Source: Immersiella caudata
Lineage: Eukaryota; Ascomycota; Sordariomycetes; Sordariales; Lasiosphaeriaceae
Length of the DNA: 64,000 nucleotides
Direction of reading: 5' to 3'
Assembly (NCBI GenBank): GCA_030512335.1
Contig: JAULSU010000001.1
Coordinates: 6,014,001-6,078,000, forward strand
In this document: one piece after another, positions 1-11,900 of the stretch
Numbering within the stretch: position 1 is the stretch's first letter
Layout of the letters: every line of letters begins with the position of its first letter
Position numbers and translations under genes: made by a program
Notes under the pieces: model-generated
Databases searched by the model: none
What the model was told of the DNA's origin: nothing
Seen by the model: only the letters and a program-made list of their open reading frames with translations

Positions 1-2710
1 GCTTCCACGAACCCAAACGTTTTTAAGACTGCTTCACTTTCGCCATGTCTACCATCCGTGCCGGCGTTGCCTGCCTACCTAGGTATTTACCTACCTCAAC
101 ACTCTTTGCTTTCGAGCGAGTAGACTCTAAGATAATTCCATCAGCGCTCGAGGACCATCGCGATGCAGAAGTTGTCGTGCCCATAAACTCAACCATCCTA
201 CAGGACTTCCTCAACCACGTCATCGTTGTTCTGGATGCAGCCCTCGTCTACAGGTGTGCTGTAGGTACTGCCCGCAGTACCCGCCTGCACCGACAACGCC
301 TGCATGTGTCCCGGACCGGAAGGGCAAGGCCCTGGCCGATGGGGTCACCGAACGTGTCTCAGTCCGGAAGGGTGGAGGCCCCGTACCGATGGAGAGGCTA
401 AATGTCCCGGACCGGTGGGGTCAAGGCCCTGTACCGATGGGGTGACCGAATACGTCAAAGATCAGAGGGGTTGAGGCCCTTGCCGATCCATTAATATGAT
501 TGCTGTTGAGAGTCGGTGGCTGGGGCATCAGTTTGGTTTCATCATCATACGGAGTGAGTCTCTCCTATCTTGGCTCACTCACTTCCAGTCCCTAGACCGA
601 AAACCCAGTCGAACTCTCGGCACCGGGAGACGCGCGGCGTCAAGTCTAAATTCGCTCTTCAAAGGAGGTACAAGCAAATGACCTCTGCCACCATGCCGCA
701 ACGCTGTGTTTGTCTTGTTCGGCGTTCTCATGGTTGCTCAAATCCAAGTTGCTAACAATAAACCAGACAAAGCCTTCGCTCCGGCGTAACCTCATCGCTC
801 AAGCCACCCTAGTCCCTCTATGATTCCTATTGCGAAAGAGCACTCTCCTACCCCCTGAGTCACCATCTTCTCAACTACTCTCGTACCTGCCATGACTAAA
901 GCCCCCAGTGCCACAGAAGTAGACATCAGCAACAGCACGATGCCCACCCACCACCAGCGGCGCCAAGGAAGGTAGCAGAAGGAGTAGGGAAACACAAGGG
1001 AGAGAGAGAATGAGGGAAAGGGTTGAACAGGCTATCAAAACGCGCAGCCGGGCTGCTTTTGCCAGTGTATATGCATCCATTCATGGAAAATCGTCATGCC
1101 CTTCACCTCCGCGACCAAACGTCCATGGAATCTCCTTTTGCATGGCCCGCCTGTATATAAACTTTACGAAGACAACCTCGTAGTATGATACTGTTGTTTG
1201 TCTTGTTATTTGTGTAGCGTTTCTTCATGGCTGCGAGCCATGAAGTATAAGTCCAAAATCCAAAGTCGTCAAGAGTAGGTCGACACATGACCTGAGAAAA
1301 CTGCGGACAGTTACCTGGCAACCCATGCCTCCTCGAATATCCCCTTAGATACCTCGTCACACAGGTACAGAAAAAAGACATTCTAGTTTATTTCAGGGCT
1401 ACTGTCTTTCGTTATCGACAAAAGACTCGACTACCGCGTGACGTCTTTTGGGGGCATCTGCCATTGCAGCTCGTGCTGCAGCTATCATCCCGTAGCTGTT
1501 CCGCTCACCGCACCGTCCCTAGACCTTAATACGAAGAAAAGAAACATCTGCAGGGATTGCTTCAACTGGCTGCAGACCATGATGTACCTGTGCTAGACAG
1601 TCAAGGCTTGGGACTTCGGATGGGCTGACATTTGTTGCCCCCTTTTACTGCTCTACAGTGTCAGATTCGAGCGACGGACCAGGCGCTGGATAGTTTCTCT
1701 TTATCCCTCCGCCTTTTATAGGGTCTCCTATGAGACTTCCAAAATCGACACCTGGCAGTTGTTTTCTGAAGCTAGGGTTTGTCTGGTTACTCCCCGTCTG
1801 GGGACGTCTGCCCGTAATTCATGGCCCTGGAGTTGGGGTTTTTAGGGGGCGAAGCTACATTCAACTTCGAACTAAAAAGTGACGTGCTCTTGTGGTACTT
1901 CTCGTTGTACGTAGTAACAAGACAAAGGTGGTGAATGCTCTTCGGGTCGCCGACTTGAACGGGTTTAGGCAGCGCCGCTACCCAGTGGGTTCGAAGAGAT
2001 AGTTGAACCCAGGCCACACTCTATAAGCTCTCCAGGGGGGTAAGATGTTGCTTGGGTACGGGAATGGAGGTGATGATAGCCATTCTTCCAAAAACCGGTA
2101 AGTTTAAAGCGACAGGTCTCGCCGCCGCTGGTGCCACCGCCACAGAAGCTGTCAGTGTCATTCTCACGTGACCCCCCTTTTGTGGACTATGGGGCTGCCC
2201 GCCTTATAAGAGTATGGGCCATGCTGTCCGTCGAGACCAGTTAGTGGTCAGGCTGAGATTGAAGCTATTCGCAGTCGAGTTCGATCCCCAAGCCATTGGT
2301 CTGCGCAGGCCACTCGACTTCGCTGTCGGCAGGTCTTGTGCATGTTGTATTGCTGGCGGTTGGGAAATCGCCCCTCCTTTTGGGTTACGAGGATTGCCGA
2401 ACGAACCTCTTCTCAACACAGCGTTGAGAACCTGAATGGGTTGAAGTTGATGCGAACGGGACACGGGGGCAGGATGTATACTGCACGGACCACCAAAATC
2501 CACTGTCTAGCGCTGCGCTACAAGGCTTTACCAGCTAATAGCTATAGTGGGTTGCCCTCTAGTGTAGGCATCATTCATCTTACCTGAGCTTCGGAATTTG
2601 CCCCACTTCCTCCACGACAGTCACAAACTTCAGCAAGTTGAAAACCAACCTCGAAGTGAATTTTCAGGCTTCCAGAACTTGATTCGACACGGCCATCCAG
2701 GGTGCACATA
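1..2710. other. intergenic, no supported gene
   Basis: Apart from the short tandem repeat at 308-491, I see no frame with recognisable protein character on either strand. The open frames here are under 120 codons and do not join through convincing splice sites. A CTACCTAGGTA-type motif occurs near 75-90 and again elsewhere in the window (near 20970 and 36510), so it is a dispersed low-complexity motif. Confidence 0.6.
308..491. repeat. imperfect 48-bp tandem repeat, nearly four units
   Basis: Units start at about 308, 356, 404 and 454 and are 48, 48 and 50 bp long, with a partial last unit. Each has the pattern GTCCCGGACCGGAAGGG, then AAGGCCCTG, then CCGATGGGGTGACCGAA. The units differ by scattered substitutions, so this is an old minisatellite. 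It is not inside a recognisable gene. Confidence 0.8.
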
Positions 2711-3256
2711 ATGGCGAAGGGCAAAAACAATGGCGGTATCCAGAACCGGGTCATCTATTCACGCGTCTCCTTCCTGCAGCAGGCCGCAACCTTTCTCTCA
2801 ACGTCAGCTCAACAACCGGCCTCAGACCCCGATGTCACCACTGCAGCAACGCCTATAGCAGAAGGGAAGCCCAGCGCCTGCCCCCAGATTCTGGGCGTAT
2901 CGCGACGCCTCGCAACAGATTTGCGCTCTATCTCGCTCAAGACACGGATTCGACTCTCATCAACTGTGAAACAGTCCATCTGCAAATTCTGCGACTCGAT
3001 CCTCATTGAAGGCCAATCATGCACGTCGGCTGTGGAAAACAGGAGCCGAGGTGGCAGGAAGCCTTGGGCTGATGTAATGGTTCGCAAATGTCACACGTGT
3101 GGACGGGAGAGGAGGTATCCCATCAGCGCGACGAGGCCCAAGAGGAAAGCGGAGAGAGGGGCGGTAGGCGATGCTGTCAACAGAGATCCGATAACCCACC
3201 CGACGACGAACCAGGCACGGAAGACGAGGAGGAAGGGGAAGACGCAAGACGGATGA
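2711..3256 (+). CDS. rpr2: RNase P subunit Rpr2/Snm1/Rpp21 family
   Basis: Single-exon gene of 181 aa. Proteins of this family are zinc-binding subunits of nuclear RNase P, which removes 5' leaders from pre-tRNA. The start matches the family: a basic MAKGKNN-like tip followed by NRVIYSRVSFLQQAATFL, a helical segment typical of Rpr2/Rpp21. Two CxxC pairs, ICKFC (Cys91 and Cys94) and KCHTC (Cys127 and Cys130), give the four zinc ligands, and the segment between them is basic. The tail is Lys/Arg rich, as expected for an RNA-binding subunit. The ATG at 2711 is the first in frame; a GTG three codons upstream is not a plausible start. The frame is intact. Confidence in the family is high; assignment to RNase P rather than RNase MRP (Snm1) rests on length and the N-terminal helix. 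Confidence 0.88.
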   Translation: MAKGKNNGGIQNRVIYSRVSFLQQAATFLSTSAQQPASDPDVTTAATPIAEGKPSACPQILGVSRRLATDLRSISLKTRIRLSSTVKQSICKFCDSILIEGQSCTSAVENRSRGGRKPWADVMVRKCHTCGRERRYPISATRPKRKAERGAVGDAVNRDPITHPTTNQARKTRRKGKTQDG

Positions 3257-3933
3257 AGCGATGTTGATTCCGGTTAGTTGACTAACTTCCTGCTGCTGAC
3301 GGCCGCGGCTCGAAGGGCATGACAACCCCAAGGCCGCAGACGTAACAAGAGACACGATCGGATCTGGAACGCAGTGACAGAGGAGGAGCGGGTGCCGTAT
3401 GCGAAGGACGCGATGCTGTGAGGAACGGCCGCGCGGACACTCGGTTAGGCTGTCCTGACGAGAGGGTATTCGATGGATTTTCTGCACAAAAACTGGCGGA
3501 TGACCGTAGTGTCACCAAGTTTATTGGGTCCCAAAACTCTTGGATACAGGGCGCCTGCGGCTTCAACGACATTGGGGGAGAGAGCCAACATCGCGATGTT
3601 TGCATCTAACACGGTGCCACGGCACTGCTATTGTAGGTTGTTTATCTAGGTGGCATGAGTCAGACAAACTTGCCCGCACACGCCTCTCAACAGCTCAGCC
3701 AAGTGAGATAGTTTTCTCCATAGCCGACGTCTCTCACAAAACCAACCCAAACGCTCTGGCAATCCTCCAGCGGCTCCACATGCTCTTGATCAAGTGCGTG
3801 CTCATCATGGTCGGATCTCCACAGCATCTCCCATGTGTGGTGCATGTTGCCTCACCAGCCCGACGCGGCGTGCTTCTACGTGGGGGCCTCCGTTGTAGGC
3901 GTAACGTTCTTGGCCCTCTTGTCTTCAGCGTGA
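3257..3933. other. intergenic between rpr2 and hsk3 (convergent)
   Basis: These two genes converge, so this stretch should carry both 3' UTRs. I see no further coding signal in it. Confidence 0.5.
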
Positions 3934-4278
3934 TCACTTCGACCCGTGTTGCTGTTGCTGGACGGACTCCTCCCCCAGTACTTTGCTGGCTGCCATGAAC
4001 CTGTAGAAGGTATCAGTCGGCGCTTGATATAATTGACATGAGTAGTTGTCAACACAGAACTCACAGTCCTCCATGCCAGCTCCCCAGGCCCCGCATGCAC
4101 TCAGCCTGCACACTCGTCATGCGCAAGAGGTTCTCCGTGTCGGCCAAATTCGCAGAGAGCTGCGCGAGTTGCGAATGAAGCTGAGTCTACAATAAAACTC
4201 AGTAACACGACCTTGGGCTGTTGAGGACGAGGCTCGTACCAGCTGCCTGGCTTTGACTGCGCTCCCAGAAGTGGCCAT
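3934..4278 (-). CDS. hsk3: DASH/Dam1 complex subunit Hsk3, three exons
   Basis: A 75-aa protein from exons 4240-4278, 4065-4186 and 3934-4000. Introns are 4187-4239 (GTACGA...TAG) and 4001-4064 (GTGAGT...CAG), and all phases agree. The spliced product contains ARQLTQLHSQLAQL, then ANLADTENLLRM, then GSWHGGLFMAASKVLGEES, which is the Hsk3 family pattern across its whole length. Hsk3 is a small helical subunit of the fungal DASH ring that couples kinetochores to microtubule plus ends. The ATG at 4278 opens the conserved region; an in-frame upstream ATG exists but would add unconserved sequence. The tail is Gln-rich (QQQQHGSK). No single frame holds more than about 40 conserved residues, so this gene is easily missed. 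High confidence. Confidence 0.9.
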
Positions 4279-5113
4279 GGACTGGCGTGTCGCTGCCCAG
4301 CCGCTCTGCATGTTTGCGTTCCGGCTTGCCATAACGCGTTGTGGATTTTTTCTGTTCGCGTGGATAATATGGTTGCAATTGAGATCCACGACTGTCGGAG
4401 CGGCCGCGCGCTTCCTTTCGTTCACCAGGAGGAAGCTTTGCGCCGCGCGGATTGGTGTTGTCAAAGTGCCCCGCGTCAGTTCTAAACAGACCAGCCCAGA
4501 CTGCGGGGCAACGTTTGAGCAACTGACAACACCAATCCACCGCCAGTGCGCACACTACCTACCCTTAAAACAGGACCGTCTGCCATAGAAAGATTACCAC
4601 CTAACGGTTCACTAAATACGCCGTATTAGTAGAACTCGAAGACACCGTCACACTGCTTCTCAGCAACCATCTAACCAACACTGAGGCGCAATGCTACGTC
4701 CCCTAGCGCTAACCAGCAACAGAACCACCATCCATGCGCCCAGTTCGTCCGTAGCTACACCTGAACTAATTGCACACCCCAAATATCTTGATGCCCAGGG
4801 ATACGAGCCCAAGCCTCAAGTGCGCACTCTGGCGCTGTGTAACCGCATCTAAACCCCTGGAAGACACAGCGTAATAACAATACGAGCTGCTTAGGGGGAA
4901 GAGGAACCGCCATTGTGTTCCCATCGAACCCGCAAGACGCATGGCACACGAAGCTTGATGGGCACCAGGGACCCTCGACCCGCGGCGGTACATGTCCGAC
5001 CGAGTCAGTCAACCTAAGCATCTCCATGTGCGCACGAGGTTCGGGGCGCGAAGTGACAAGCAAGAAGAAAAAAGGAATCAAAAAGCAAACAGCTGATTCC
5101 GAAGAATCCATAA
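4279..5113. other. intergenic, hsk3 upstream region
   Basis: The first 300 bases should contain the hsk3 promoter. No additional coding frame is convincing before the tRNA. Confidence 0.5.
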
Positions 5114-5187
5114 TGATCAAGCCCGGGTTCGATCCGGAGACCTTCAGTGTGTTAGACTGAAGTGATAACCAACTACACCACTCGACC
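5114..5187 (-). tRNA. tRNA-Val (anticodon AAC)
   Basis: A 74-nt cloverleaf on the minus strand. The acceptor stem GGTCGAG pairs with CTTGATC (two G-U pairs). The anticodon stem is TCAGT/ACTGA with loop CTAACAC, giving anticodon AAC. The T stem TCCGG/CCGGG encloses loop ATCGAAC. The discriminator is A, no CCA is encoded and there is no intron. The T-loop begins with A (position 54) instead of the usual T, a form best known from eukaryotic initiator tRNA. All stems pair, so I take it as functional. Confidence 0.92.
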
Positions 5188-6437
5188 AATGCATTGCTGC
5201 TTGTTGACTAGCATGCTTCCTTGGGAGCATCTTGACGTTGTTCCCCGGAGACGTCGTTTTCCTGCTGGGTGTTGACACAAACTTGAGAACAGTTTGGCAT
5301 ATTCACGTCCATTTCAAGCCCATTGGATTTGGGTTCGTGTCCAACTCTTCATTAGCTGTCCAGGGTTACCATCCACCCACTCTTCCCTTTGATCAAACTA
5401 GTAGACTTAAACGCGCCGACAATTCCGTCCATATTTACTCCCTCACTGCCACCCCTATGCTCTGCCTGCCCTCCCACCCGCTTTGGCTACCACAACACAG
5501 CCCTCACAGCAAGACGCTCGTCACAAACAAAACCCACGCGGTCGACAGCGGACTCTTTAGCCCCCAAATCTTGGGTGTTTCCTCGACATTCCATTCACCC
5601 TGCTTCTAAGTCCAAAACTGCCTTCACCACCACCTCCCCCCATCCTTCAATACACAACAAACCCCCAAGTCAATGGATAGCCTCTTTTGACAAACAAGTC
5701 AAGTATGCCATGGCTCCTCTACCTCTCCCTCAAAACTCTGTTAACTGTGTTGACTTATGAAAAGCAAACATCCTTCATGGATCCATGTTGATGCAATTCG
5801 TGCGCAAAGCAGTTATTACCGAAAACCCAAAAGAGAAACACGCAAAAAGACCCGATAACAAAAGCAACTTTAGGGCGAGACGTAGGAACGACAAAAAGGA
5901 TGTTCATCGTTGTTTTTCTTCCCGCAACACACAAAAAGTCGGACACACGAAATATGCCTATGTACTGTATGTCGTCGACCTCACACGCCAGACTGCTCTT
6001 GTGCCATCCATCGGCCCTATTCGTCCCAACACCGGCCCAACTAACATCAAAAAATAAGTATTATGTGTACGCAGTATGGCGCGACGCCGCATAGTCTCTT
6101 CTTTCCCTTGGTCGAAAGTAATAACCCAAGAACCCGTCCACTCCCTCTAAAAAAAGAAGCTTCAAATATGTGGCGTGTGTCGAATTCTGTAACGTCGTGC
6201 TTCATGCCTTCCGCCCCTCGGTATAATAGCAAATTTTTCTAGACCAAATTCGTATCGCGGCGTGGCAGCTGAGAGTAGCGAAAATGCAGCTCCGCTGAGT
6301 GCGAAGGCGGTATCGCGCGACCGGTTCAGGCTTCACCAAACCTCCAACCCCATCATGGAATTCTCCTCGTCCTTGGAGAGCGAATTAATCGCCTCCCAAC
6401 CGAATCGGCTTGTATGTAACATCGATCGAAATCGCGC
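5188..6437. other. intergenic, no supported gene
   Basis: Pyrimidine- and AC-rich sequence around 5380-5700 and an A-rich section around 5800-6060. Several frames of 60-125 codons are open, but they are low-complexity Ser/Thr/Pro strings without recognisable domains. Part of the right end is probably the 3' UTR of the gene at 6438. Confidence 0.5.
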
Positions 6438-8967
6438 TTATCGGACGCCAAGTGGCAGTCGGGGACCTAAGCTGCTTTGACTACTGTGGGCAGAGGGCTC
6501 AGAGTCGAGGTGTGTGGAATCACCACTGCCCGCGCTGGCGCTCGCACTACCAGTCAGACTTGGCACGTTCTTTCCCTTTGGTGGTTTGAGGGAGCTCACC
6601 CCAGCGTGCTGCTCCACCTGCTGTGGTGCCACAGCGTTGCCGTGGCCGGGAGGATATCGGGGAATGGGTTGTTGCATACCGTTAGGAGGTGATGGGCGGC
6701 CATTCATGTGGCCATTCATATGCCCGTTCATCTGCGGGCCTAGGTAGCCGTTCGGAGGCGAGGGACGTCCAGGTCCGCCTCGAACAGACGGGCTGTACGG
6801 GTTGCCTGGTGACTGGCTGGCTCGCCGTGGTCCATTCCCGTTCATGCCCATCGGCGGGCCGCCACCGTATTGCAGCTCATCAAGACGGGCTGCCGTGAGA
6901 GAATTGGTTCTCGACTCCGCGTGGATCGCCCCTCGGTCCACAGTCCCGTATCTGTTGGAAGTGAAGCCTAACAACGGATCGTCCATCAGGTTTTCGTGAA
7001 GCCCGGGAACTCCGCTCATGACCTGGCTCGAACGATTCCTCCCGAAGCTAGGTCGAAATCTGCTGCTCCTGGAAGGCGCTGCATCATGCTCAGGGTTCTT
7101 CCGGAATTGCGCGGCACTACTCGGGGCTTTCCGGTTCTTCTTTGACGTGACACTCATCATGTCGAAGTTGTCGGGATCAATCATGGACTGGGCGGGCGCG
7201 GCGGAGGGGTCGAAGTAATCGTCGTCATCGTCATCATCATCGTACATAGCACCGTTCCCCCGAATCGAGGGAGGAGGCCCCCTTCTCGGCCCGGGCCCAG
7301 GCCCAACACCAGACGCAGCACGCCTCAGCCTCATTTCTTGCTCCCTCAATTGAAGCTCACGTTGCCTCAACTGTAGCTCACGCTCCCTCAACGCCAGGTC
7401 GTGCGCCTGCGGAGGGTATCCAACCTCACCGCCCTCGGGAATTTCGTCGTAGACAACCAGATGGCTAAATTCATCCAAATCAGCCCCTTCCATGGAACCC
7501 CGTCTGGACGGCTGTCGACTGTTGGGCATGGACATCCCATTTGGTGGTGGCCTGGGGTAGCCATTGGGTCCGCCATTCATCGGAGGAGGCGGGCGGCGCA
7601 TGCCGTTGGGGCCAGGAGGTCCTCTCGGTCGTGGTCGCGGGCCCATACCATTTCCATTGGGGATGCCGTTGGAGGACATCCGAGGAGGGGGGCCTTGGCT
7701 GGACATTCGGGGTAGAGGGGAAGGTGTGCCCGACGGTGATCCAGGCTGAGGGGGTGGTGGGAGGGCGTCGAGCTTCGGCCTATTGCGATTGGTGATGTTG
7801 AGGTTGTGGAGGATCGCATAGAGCGTCTCAATTCGTGGCGTGCGAATGCCAGTCTCTTGAGATAGCCTAATTGGGGATCCGAGGTAGGTTTCTACTTCCA
7901 TTGGCCGTCTTGCGGTGAAGTCTTGCCACATAATATTATCGTTCGTATTTCGCGAGAACTCGTCAATCGTGCTCTTCTTGAACTCCGGCGGGAATTTGCA
8001 CCCTTGTGCCTCGGCCAAAGCTAGCAGCTCGTCGATGATGTCCGACACGAGCTTCGGCACGCCCACTTTATCAAGAAGCGCTGCGTAGCTGGGAGTCTCG
8101 AAAAGCACTGTCAAAGGGTGAAACGCTATGGGGCTGGGAGGGCGTCAGCTTAGCGTCATAAAAGGGGCGGGCTCAGTCTGTGCTCACCCGATTACCCGCT
8201 CGTACTGCTGCTGCCGAATGTTACTTGACACTTTGCAATCGACTTGGCCAGTGCTAAGGGTCATAGCCAGAGCCTGAGCCATATCCTCCTGAATGGAAGG
8301 CGGGATGTTGGGATTGCCGTTGGCGGGCCCGACCCAGACTTCCGTTGACCCCCTGTGCTCGAACTCGCTGCCGCCGAGCTGAGCAAGATCAGCGCCGCAA
8401 ACGAGGGACAGGACTACATTAGTCGGAAATCGTTCTTCAATGGCTGATTCGAGGCCGAGCGAGTGTGTGGTATTAACGAGAATGCAGGTATGCTGGGGCG
8501 TCACGACGGAATCGATGACTGAAGCCAGGTCGTAGACATCGGGGAGAGCTTTTATACATAGAATGACGTAGTCAAAGGCGCCATCTCTGCGCGATGCTGC
8601 TTCTTCGGGTGCCCGGACGACTGCGAATGTGTTAGTCTTTTCGTTGCGCACGCTCGGCCGCGGGCGGTGGGGAGGAGGTTAGGGAGGTCGGAGGGTGCAT
8701 ACCATATCGAGGCTTAAACCGCTCATTGCCAAAGACAGGAGACCTGATCCCAACATGTCAGTATGTTCTGCGGTGAACAGAGGTCTGCGCGGATGCGGAG
8801 TCGACTCACTTGAAGGATATCCCGTACTGCGACACATGTTCGTAGCCAGTTTTCCACACGAGGGTGACGTCGCAGGCATTTGTCGCTTGTAACCGCCATG
8901 ACAAGAAGGCTGAGACTGGGTTCCCGCCAACTACAACCACTTTCATCAGCTCATATTCTTCCGACAT
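6438..8967 (-). CDS. ketopantoate reductase (ApbA/PanE)-like protein with long Pro-rich tail
   Basis: A 775-aa protein from exons 8810-8967, 8703-8743, 8188-8620 and 6438-8133; all junctions keep frame. The N-terminus carries a Rossmann strand MKVVVVGGNPVSAFL where the usual final Gly of GxGxxG is Ser. DYVILCIKALPDVYD follows, with the Lys expected in this fold. The helical C-domain starts at IGPIAFHPLTVLFE (about residue 210) and runs to about 335. Beyond about 340 the chain is disordered: Pro/Gly/Asn/Met-rich, a charged helix of LRERELQLRQRELQLREQE type near 460, a run of eight Asp near 505, then Ser-rich sequence. True ketopantoate reductases are about 300-350 aa, so 430 aa are extra. The fungal relatives I recall (S. 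pombe mug72-like) are of unknown role, so reductase activity is an inference. Confidence 0.85.
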
Positions 8968-11900
8968 GGTTCGCTCCGTGAGTGAGGGCGCGCATAGGAT
9001 AGCAGGCAATCCTCTCGCGTTCAGAAAAACGAGTGTGGTGAGGAAGGCTATGGTGTGGTAAACGAGGAAAGGAGAGTCGGACGAGCGAAGCCAAGCGTCG
9101 AGCGACGCCTACGCTTTTGGACTCGTCTAGGGAATTGGGGTTGCACTAGGCTGAAGAAGGGTATACAGAAAGGGAAAGGGAGGTACGGAGCCCAACAGGC
9201 GCTGAACTGGGTACATACCTGACAAGATCTTGAGTCGGGGCGTCATGGGTGCCATGGTGGAGGCCCGATCCGGGATAGTGGGCTGAACAAGTTTTGAAGC
9301 TGCAACAGCAGCGGCTGTCTCCTGGTGGTTGACAGCGCTTCAGCCCAGGAGGAGGAGTAGGCCCAAAAAGTCGACGCCTGTGCGCAACCACCGGCGCGAC
9401 CCAGTTCCCCTTTGTGGCGCACGTGGGATTTTATTTTATCTCCTCCTTTCTTTCTCCTTGTTTGACGTCGCTGGGGCCCGGTGCGAGATCGGTTTTCTCA
9501 ACGCCCAAACGGCAGAATGTAGTAGCTACCGGCGGCGGGTTTGGCGGCGACGACGATGTGATGATGTGCCCTTGAGGAGGCGGGCGACGGGGGGTTCGGT
9601 GCGGCAGCGGTCTTGCCCGAGATTTGTCCAACGGGGCTTGCAGATCGGGGATGCGGATGAAGCGATTGACAGATCACAGGCCCATTCGGGGTCTCTTGGT
9701 ATCAGAAAGACCAGACGAGCGTCTCGTCGACGGCTGCAGCAGGCTAGTGGAGAGCAATTCGTCGATCGGCGTGCGGAGTGGCGCTGGGAGAATCTAATCA
9801 AAAAGAGACCAGTGCGACTCCAGTGCAGCCAGTGAGCAGGAAAAACGTAGTCGGTGGAAGCTGGCAGCGAGCCCGTCAGTGACGCTAAGAGGCGTGACGC
9901 CTTGACAGGGCGACCTCCGCTGGCGTGGGACTCCCTGGGATTCGACGGGTCAGGGTCAGGGTGGCTGGGCGACGCGGCGTCAGACTGCAGCGACGAAGCT
10001 GGCGATGATAGGCCGAGCGAGCAGCAGAGAACGGCCCTCTTCCCCCTACTGCGGCGTTGTTGGCAGGTCTCTTGCGTCTGGTCTCAGTCTCACTAGTCTT
10101 GTTCCGTAGAGGCTCGCGGAGTCTCTTGCGAGGGCGGTGGCCGAGCTGCGCGTTGAGGTGCGTTGCGGAATAGAATGCAGTTTCCAATTGCAGGGTAGGC
10201 AGGCGAAGCAACGAAACGAGCGACGACGGGGAAAACCCTCTCCTGCGGCTGCTGCTGCTTCAGCCAAATCTCCCCCTTCGAGACGCTGGGGGCGGCGCCA
10301 AGCGGGTGCGCTAACAGTTCCGGATGCAGCCAAGTCGCAGCGCGTGGTGGCTCCGGGATAGCGATGGCTTCGTCGGTTCCTTATTCCGTGGGACAGACTG
10401 GAGCCCGTGGCAAAAACAAGTAGAATTAGAATTAAATGTAGGATAGGAAGCAAGAGGAGGGAGAGGGAAGAGAGCGAGAGTTGCGGACACGAAAGGCCCG
10501 ATGGATGCAAAGTGGATGCGGCAACCTGGAAAATGCTGGCTGCGTTGCAACGAGTTGCGTGTTTCGCCTGCAGACGGGACCTCTCTCGTGTTTCTGCTGT
10601 GACTGCGACTTTGCTCCCAGGCGGGCAGGGGAGGAGGGGGCGCTGCCGTTCGCTGGGTGCTGGTGGTGGTCACTGCTGGATGCCGCGCATGCTCGTGGCA
10701 GGGCAGGCGGGGCGGATGGGCAACGGACGGGGAAGGTGGAAGTGGGTTGCGATTCGGACAGCGGTTGAAATGGCTGGACGCGGCGCAACCAGAGAGGCAT
10801 GCATGCGCATCCGGGTGGACGAACCTGAATCCAACTCAACAGCAGAGAGCAAATTTCATGGAATCAGATGGCGGCTCAACAGATAGTTGCTGGATTCTTT
10901 CATCAGAGATTCCCCAGAAACGCCCGGAGAGCTGCTCATGCAAAGGACATCTGTTGTTTCTTTGCCCGAGGTTTGCCCATCGCGTCACTAGCTCGTGGGT
11001 ATTTCTCTCCCTAGCAGGACCTAGGCACGGTGTTTACCGCGGCGGTAATTCTCGCCCTGGCCACGGCTCGCAAGGCACGCGGACCATCTATGTCAGGGCA
11101 ATCTCTGTTCCCGGCTTTTTGGTGGTTTTTTTTCTTCCTCGCTAACCTCCCAAAGCCTGAATGCGGTGCATCTGCAATGTAAACAGATTCTAGAATGGCC
11201 CGCGCGAACCGACCGGGATGCCGCAACTTTTGGCCGCGTTCCATCGCTGCTTGACGAAAATAAAATGCACAAGGGGCAAGAGCGGCTCATCAAGGGGCGG
11301 CGGGCCCCTTGATCACCCCTCGATCAAGAATTCGGGGCCTGGGCAATCTTGTGCAGGTGGAGCTGCCTCGGAAAGGGATGCGCTCAGCAGTCAGCACCAC
11401 AAACCGCTTCTGTACGCGACAGGGAGCAGAAGACTGTGTGGATCGGTGACGCGGTTTGGCGGGTGGCTTGGTTCGGCAACTGGCTGGGACCGGGACCCAT
11501 CCGGTGAGGTTCCAGTGACGTGGGGTTCCCAAGGGGCTCCTGTTGTCGAGTGGAATCTAGATTTTCTATCGCTTGAGTTGGTGGGCGGGCAGTGGTTTAG
11601 CATTGCAACCCTGTCGTCCTTCTTTGACACCAAAATTAATCGCTGGTTTCCTGCACCCCAACGGATAAGTCGGGGGGGAAATCGCGTGTTCAGAGGACTC
11701 TGCTGGCCGAAGAACCTGGAAACGATTCTTTCGGTGATGAGATTCAGACCGACACCCGTGGTGCGCGCCGGGGTTCTTCGTGGGAGTCCACCGACAGGGG
11801 ATTCCGGCCCAGCACGGATGTTGATGTCGACCTCCATTCTGTCTGCCTTACAAAGCAACGTGGGATTGTAACTTCGCGACGATCATCCTCGCAAACCATA

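Noticed and set aside
60..100. CCTACCTAGGTA-type motif, possibly telomere-like
   Set aside because: It is not the TTAGGG repeat, and single copies recur at about 20970 and 36510, so it is only a dispersed short motif.
5389..5760. 123-codon Ser/Thr/Pro-rich frame
   Set aside because: Low-complexity composition driven by CA/CT-rich sequence; no signal peptide, domain or splice support.
11218..11871. 217-codon open frame in the gene-poor region
   Set aside because: The composition is random-like (Ser/Gly/Arg/Pro), it overlaps an equally open antisense frame, and no splice-extended version improves it.
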